Shown here: positions 59,047 through 64,000 of the stretch, in pieces
Position numbering within the stretch: position 1 is the first letter of the stretch
Layout: every line of letters begins with the position of its first letter
NCBI GenBank assembly: GCA_949825025.1
Contig: OX463781.1
Coordinates: 24,381,047-24,445,046, forward strand
DNA: 64,000 nucleotides
Source of the DNA: Siphlonurus alternatus
Lineage: Eukaryota; Arthropoda; Insecta; Ephemeroptera; Siphlonuridae
Reading direction: 5' to 3'
Notes under the pieces: generated by a model
The model's input: only the letters and a program-made list of their open reading frames with translations
Told to the model about the DNA's origin: nothing
Databases searched by the model: none
Program-made: the position numbers and the translations under genes

Positions 59047-59050
<4 letters not shown>
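58530..59050. other. AT-rich sequence, nothing recognised
   Basis: No gene or repeat copy recognised. Confidence 0.45.

Positions 59051-59132
<82 letters not shown>
59051..59132. repeat. (TA)n microsatellite
   Basis: About 41 units. Confidence 0.98.
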
Positions 59133-59139
<7 letters not shown>

Positions 59140-59140
<1 letters not shown>

Positions 59141-60060
59141 GTACTGATGTAAACCTTAAATTGTATAAATAGAATATAATTATTTATTATACATAGTGTA
59201 ATATAATATATAAATAATAATTAGTAAATGTTTTGTATATTATAAAATTCAACAATTATGAAAAAGCTCCAAAAAAACAGCCGCCATTACCCCTGCTGAT
59301 ACAAAGGTAGGCTAATCGCTATGCAATCATTGTCTTATTCGCTCGGTGTTAACAATAAAACAGTACAACAGATCTGCAGTTCGTAAACCAATGGCATCAC
59401 TTTCTGCAGTCAATCAACCTAATATAACGTCCAAGTATTATAAATCAGAAAATTGAGTTCCTAGTACATCTGCAGTTATCACAATTAAATCAGGCTGGCT
59501 GGTGTCGTTCAAACTGTCTCAAGGTGTGTGCATGGGTGCACAGGATAAGATAGAGAGACATGTATCTAAAATCTAGTAAGTGCACAGATAGTCTTAAAAA
59601 TATAACATGCCATAATATATGTTATTTAATTTAATGTATTTAATTTCATAAAATAAATAAACTATATACCCATTAAAAAAGTGTACTTGCATGTTAATCA
59701 TGCGTATATATAGCTTTATATACTATATGAACCTATAAAAAATCATTATTTTCATTAATTAATGAAAGTGCTTATTGCAATTAAATTATAAATTATACAT
59801 TTTTGCAACTTCAAAACATATTAACACTAAAATATATTCACTATATTACAATATTAATAATATTATGTATAGCAGTGCGTGATATGGTTGTGTAATTTTG
59901 ATAAGTATTAATAATATACGAGAGTAGTTTTTGCGCGCTAACTTGAGCACGCTAAAGAATACTACGACGTTACGACGACGAAAAAATATTACGTGATTAC
60001 ATAGACAGGTTGGAGGCTCGACAAAAAAAAAAAAAAAGTAAGTAATTGCGATATGACGCT
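59140..60060. other. AT-rich sequence, nothing recognised
   Basis: No gene or repeat copy recognised. Confidence 0.4.
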
Positions 60061-60064
60061 TCAA

Positions 60065-60300
60065 GGCCACTGTAGGAGCTAGCTGTCACTTCCTCGCGGG
60101 AACGCATTTTGTCGGTCGCTCAACTCAATCGTAACGGGAGCGCAGGCAGCGGGGAGGATAAAGTGTTATGTAGCAAAGCCTGCTCTGCCAGCATGCCAGT
60201 CCCATGTGACCTGGGCACCCTGCCAGTTCGGGCGTGGTTTTTATCTCTATATCGTTAAGCACCACACCTCTTCTCTCCCTATACTAAGCCACAGAAGAGG
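60065..60300. promoter_or_regulatory. GC-richer island before foldback copy 2
   Basis: GC-rich patch (CGGGAGCGCAGGCAGCGGGG; GGGCACCCTGCCAGTTCGG) without an open frame. Possible regulatory sequence. Confidence 0.2.
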
Positions 60301-60756
60301 CTTAATTTCAATAGTAAATAAAGTAAAAAAATAGAGATATTTTGTACTCTAAATATCCTAGGATCAGAGAAAAGATAATTCTCTGCTAGGATCAAGTACG
60401 TACAGTACGTACTGTACAACTGACCTATTCGCGAACGCAACCAAATTCAGCCCTCTAGCGGCCAAAAGTGTGAACTACTAGAATGCGGCTAGCTGTTCAT
60501 AACAGTATAGGAACAACATCCATTCCTGAGTTAATTTACGTGATTATATAATATTATCCACTTGCAAATTTTTAATTATCATAATAAAGTTAAATATTAG
60601 TCTTAATAAATAAAATAACAGTTAAATGTGACCATACACCGTGTCATTTGCTTTAAATAGAGTCTTGCGCGCGGCGCGTGGTATATTTGCATATATGTAT
60701 ATGTCGATCAATATGATATTAAATTATTGTTAATTTTTCTTACTGATTGGGATAAA

Positions 60757-61660
60757 ATTATGAAATTAATTTTCAAGGTGTAATCGACCCTCCTAAAAAC
60801 TTGGAAATAATTTTAGATTTTTTCCCCGACGCACCCCTGAGGGGGTGGAGAACTACCCCGAAAAACAATTTTCCTTACAAATTGTGCTAAAATTATGAAA
60901 TTAATTTTCAAGAGGCAATCGACCCTACTGAACTCGGAAATAATTTTAGATTTTCTCCCCGACACACCCCTGAGGGTGGAGAACTACCCCGAAAAACAAT
61001 TTACCATAAAAATTGTCCTAAAATTACGAAATTAATTTTCAAGGGGTAATCGACCTTCCTGAACTCGGAAATAATTTTAGATTTTCTTCCCGACACACCC
61101 CTGAGGGTGGAGAACTACCCCGAAAAACAATCTTCCTTGAAAATTGTGCTAAAATTATGAAATTAATTTTCAAGAGGTAATCGACCTTCCTGAACTCGGA
61201 ACTAATTTTAGATTTTCTCCCCGACGCACCCCTGAGGGTGGAGAACTACCCCGAAAAACAATTTTCCTTAAAAATTGTGCTAAAATTATGAAATTAATTT
61301 TCAAGGGGTAATCGACCTTCCTGAACTCGGAAATAATTTTAGATTTTCTCCCCGACGCACCCCTGAGGGTGGAGAACTACCCCGAAAATCAATTTTCCTT
61401 AAAAATTGTGCTAAAATTATGAAATTAATTTTCAAGGGGTAATCGACCTTCCTGAACTCGGAAATAATTTCAGATTTTCTCCCCGACGCACCCCTGAGGG
61501 TGGAGAACTACCCCGAAAAACAATCTTCCTTAAAAATTGTGCTAAAATTATGAAATTAATTTTCAAGTGTTTATTAACCCCTCTGAAACTCGGAAATAAA
61601 TTTAGACTTTTTCCCCGACGCAACCCTGAGGGTCAACGGCTACCCACCATTTCCTTCTTT
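60757..61660 (+). repeat. 131-bp tandem array, left arm of foldback copy 2
   Basis: About seven units with the same phrases as in copy 1. The last unit diverges (TTTATTAACCCCTCTGAAAC) where the array meets the inner arm. Confidence 0.95.
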
Positions 61661-62254
61661 CTTAATAATCGAGTTGAAATTGTGAATTAAATTTTTATTC
61701 GGGATTTATCGAAATTTTTCAGAGAAAAAGTATCCCAGACTCACTTCTTCACTTGCAGTATGATGATGGTTTCACTCAATGTGTTCAGCACCGTTAATTG
61801 GCGTGATGGCACATGTTGGTCCGGTCAACGAGGCTATGTGCCGTGTAGGTGCATGGCCTCTAACATCAGAGTTGTGACCAATTCCATGCAACGTCTTATC
61901 TCCACTTTCTGTTCGTCAATTGGTCTCAAATCTCTTCTTGTAAACCTTTTGCTTTAGAAAGAGATTTGAGACCATTGACGAGCTGAAAGTGATAGACGTT
62001 ATGTGGAATTGATGGTCACACCTCAGTTGTTAATTAAAGTCACACATAGCCTCATTGTGCAGACCCCAACATGAGCCTTCACGCCATGTAATTATTATAA
62101 CGGTGGACATCCATCATCATACTGCAAGTAAAGAGGCGAGTCTGATATATTTTTTTTTCTATGAAAAATTACGATAAATCCCGAAAAAATTTAATTCACA
62201 ATTTCAACTCGAGTATTAAGAAAGAAGGATATGGTGGGTAGCCGTTTACCCTCA
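61660..62254. repeat. Inner palindrome (stem and loop) of foldback copy 2
   Basis: TTCCTTCTTTCTTAATAATC at 61652 pairs with the inverse near 62225. GGTCTCAAATCTCTT at 61922 pairs with AAGAGATTTGAGACC at 61959. The loop is about 61937-61956 (CTTGTAAACCTTTTGCTTTA). Arms of about 280 bp are imperfect, more diverged in the middle than at the loop. The 65-codon frame at 61760-61957 lies in the stem and has no known domain. Confidence 0.85.
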
Positions 62255-64000
62255 GGGTTGCGTCAGAGAGAAAATCTAAAATTATTTCCGACTTCAGTAG
62301 GGTTGATTACCCCTTGAAAATTAATTACATAATTCTAGCATATTTTTTAAGGAAAATTGATTTTCGGGGTAGTTTTCCACCCTCAGGGGTGCGTCGGGAA
62401 GATAATTTAAAATTATTTCCGAGTTCAGGAGGGTCAATTACCTCTTGAGAATTAATTTCATAATTTTAACACAATTTTTAAGGAAAGTGGATTTTAGGGG
62501 TAGGTCTCCACCCTCAGGGGTGCGTCAGGGAGAAAATTTAAAATTATTTCCGACTTCAGTAGGGTCGATTACCCCTTGAAAATTAATTTCATAATTTTAG
62601 CACAATTTTTAAGGAAAGTGGATTTTAGGGGTAGTTCTCCACCCTCAGGGGTGTGTCGGGGAGAAAATTTAAAATTTTTTCCGAGTTCAGGAGGGTCACT
62701 TACCTCTTGAAATTTAATTTCATAATTTTAACACAATTTTTAAGGAAAGTGGATTTTAGGGGTAGGTCTCCACCCACAGGGGTGCGTCAGGGAGAAAATT
62801 TAAAATTATTTCCGACTACAGTAGGGTCAGTTACCCCTTGAAAATAATTTCATAATTTTAGCACAATTTTTAAGGAAAGTGGATTTAGGGGTAGTTCTCC
62901 ACCCTCAGGGGTGCGTCGGGGAGAAAATTTAAAATTATTTCCGAGTTCAGGAGGGTCACTTACCTCTTGAAAATTAATTTCATAATTTTAACACAATTTT
63001 TAAGGAAAGTGGATTTTAGGGGTAGGTCTTCACCCTCAGGGGTGCATCAGGGAGAAAATTTAAAATTATTTCCTACTAAAGTAGGGTCAATTACCCCTTG
63101 AAAATAATTTCATAATTTTAGCACAATTTTTAAGGAAAGTGGATTTTAGAGGTAGTTCTCCACCCTCAGGGGTGCGTCGGGGAGAAAATTTAAAATTATT
63201 TCCGAGTTCAGGAGGGTCACTTACCTCTTGAAAATTAATTTCATAATTTTAACACAATTTTTAAGGAAAGTGGATTTTAGGGGTAGGTCTCCACCCTCAA
63301 GGGTGCGTCAGGGAGAAAATTTAAAATTATTTCCGACTTCAGTAGGGTCGATTACCCCTTGAAAATTAATTTCATAATTTTAGCACAATTTTTAAGGAAA
63401 GTGGATTTTAGGGGTAGTTCTCCACCCTCAGGGGTGCGTCGGGGAGAAAATTTAAAATTATTTCCGAGTTCAGGAGGGTCACTTACCTCTTGAAAATTAA
63501 TTTCATAATTTTAACACAATTTTTAAGGAAAGTGGATTTTAGGGGTAGGTCTCCACCCTCAGGGGTGCGTCAGGGAGAAAATTTAAAATTATTTCCGACT
63601 ACAGTAGGGTCAATTACCCCTTGAAAATAATTTCATAATTTTAGCACAATTTTTAAGGAAAGTGGATTTTAGGGGTAGTTCTCCACCCTCAGGGGTGCGT
63701 CGGGGAGAAAATTTAAAATTATTTCCGAGTTCAGGAGGGTCACTTACCTCTTGAAAATTAATTTCATAATTTTAACACAATTTTTAAGGAAAGTGGATTT
63801 TAGGGGTAGGTCTCCACCCTCAAGGGTGCGTCAGGGAGAAAATTTAAAATTATTTCCGACTTCAGTAGGGTCGATTACCCCTTGAAAATTAATTTCATAA
63901 TTTTAGCACAATTTTTAAGGAAAGTGGATTTTAGGGGTAGTTATCTAACACTCAAGGGTGCGTCGGGGAGAAAATCTAAAATTATTTCTTGGTTCAGGAG
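62255..64000 (-). repeat. Right array of foldback copy 2: two-monomer higher-order repeat
   Basis: Units of about 131 bp alternate between type A (TTAGCACAA, TAGTTCTCC, CGTCGGGG, GAGTTCAGGAGGGTCACTT) and type B (TTAACACAA, TAGGTCTCC, CGTCAGGG, GACTTCAGTAGGGTC). The A-type phrase GAGGGTCACT ends at 62700, 62960, 63221, 63483 and 63744, a dimer period of 260-262 bp. This indicates that dimers, not monomers, were the unit of recent amplification. The array continues past the window edge. Confidence 0.93.

Larger units (their letters stand above)
60426..64000. mobile_element. Foldback element with satellite arms, copy 2 (runs off window)
   Basis: The left flank 60426-60757 is nearly identical to 16490-16820 and starts with the same TATTCGCGAACG. 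Then come the left array (about 7 units of 131 bp), a paired inner left arm (61660-61936), a loop of about 20 nt (61937-61956), a paired inner right arm (61957-62254), and the inverse right array, still continuing at 64000 (at least 13 units). The whole forms a giant palindrome of more than 3.5 kb. No transposase frame. The right end is outside the window. Confidence 0.82.

Overview
The window is AT-rich eukaryotic DNA and contains no prokaryotic-style genes. It is almost certainly from a metazoan. An arthropod (possibly an insect) fits best, given a CR1-group LINE, 5S rRNA-derived SINEs, long AT/GA/AAAT microsatellites and many terminal-inverted-repeat (TIR) elements. That placement is inference. 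No intact conserved host protein-coding gene is recognisable. Most of the window reads as intergenic or long-intron sequence, with a few GC-richer islands that could be promoters or first exons.

Layout. 1-112: half of a palindromic MITE (family F). 1.85-5.12 kb: a nearly full-length CR1-group LINE with only three visible lesions. 5.7-6.4 kb: a decayed LINE tail. 6.7-7.0 kb: a complete family F MITE. 7.24-7.35 kb: a 112-nt candidate internal exon on the minus strand. 9.8-14.5 kb: three short GGATCC-ended MITEs. 14.65-14.99 kb: a TTAA-flanked MITE. 16.5-19.7 kb: a foldback element whose arms are arrays of a 131-bp repeat. 23.2-23.8 kb: a GC-rich minus-strand candidate first exon whose splice phase matches the 7.2-kb exon. 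29.7 kb: a second TTAA MITE. 30.85-31.24 kb: a 5S-type SINE. 33.0-34.6 kb: a TIR element with a 9-bp target duplication, G-T-rich ends and a LINE fragment inside. 35.0-36.9 kb: GC islands and a Tc1/mariner-type MITE.

From 43.4 to 48.8 kb lie two neighbouring CACTG-ended TIR elements with 2-bp target duplications and dense subterminal repeats, resembling CACTA/EnSpm elements. The first carries a small three-exon gene-like unit with canonical splice sites and a poly(A) signal, followed by a long imperfect hairpin. A family F MITE lies between them and another is nested inside the second. 53.5-55.9 kb holds a second SINE, a near-perfect 77-bp palindrome, two more family F MITEs and a SINE fragment. 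60.4 kb to the window end is a second, more intact foldback copy. Its right arm is organised as a two-monomer higher-order repeat and runs off the window.

The genes present belong mainly to mobile elements: LINE reverse transcriptase and endonuclease remnants, and the spliced unit inside the CACTG element. A host gene on the minus strand spanning roughly 23.8 kb to below 7.2 kb is plausible but unproven.
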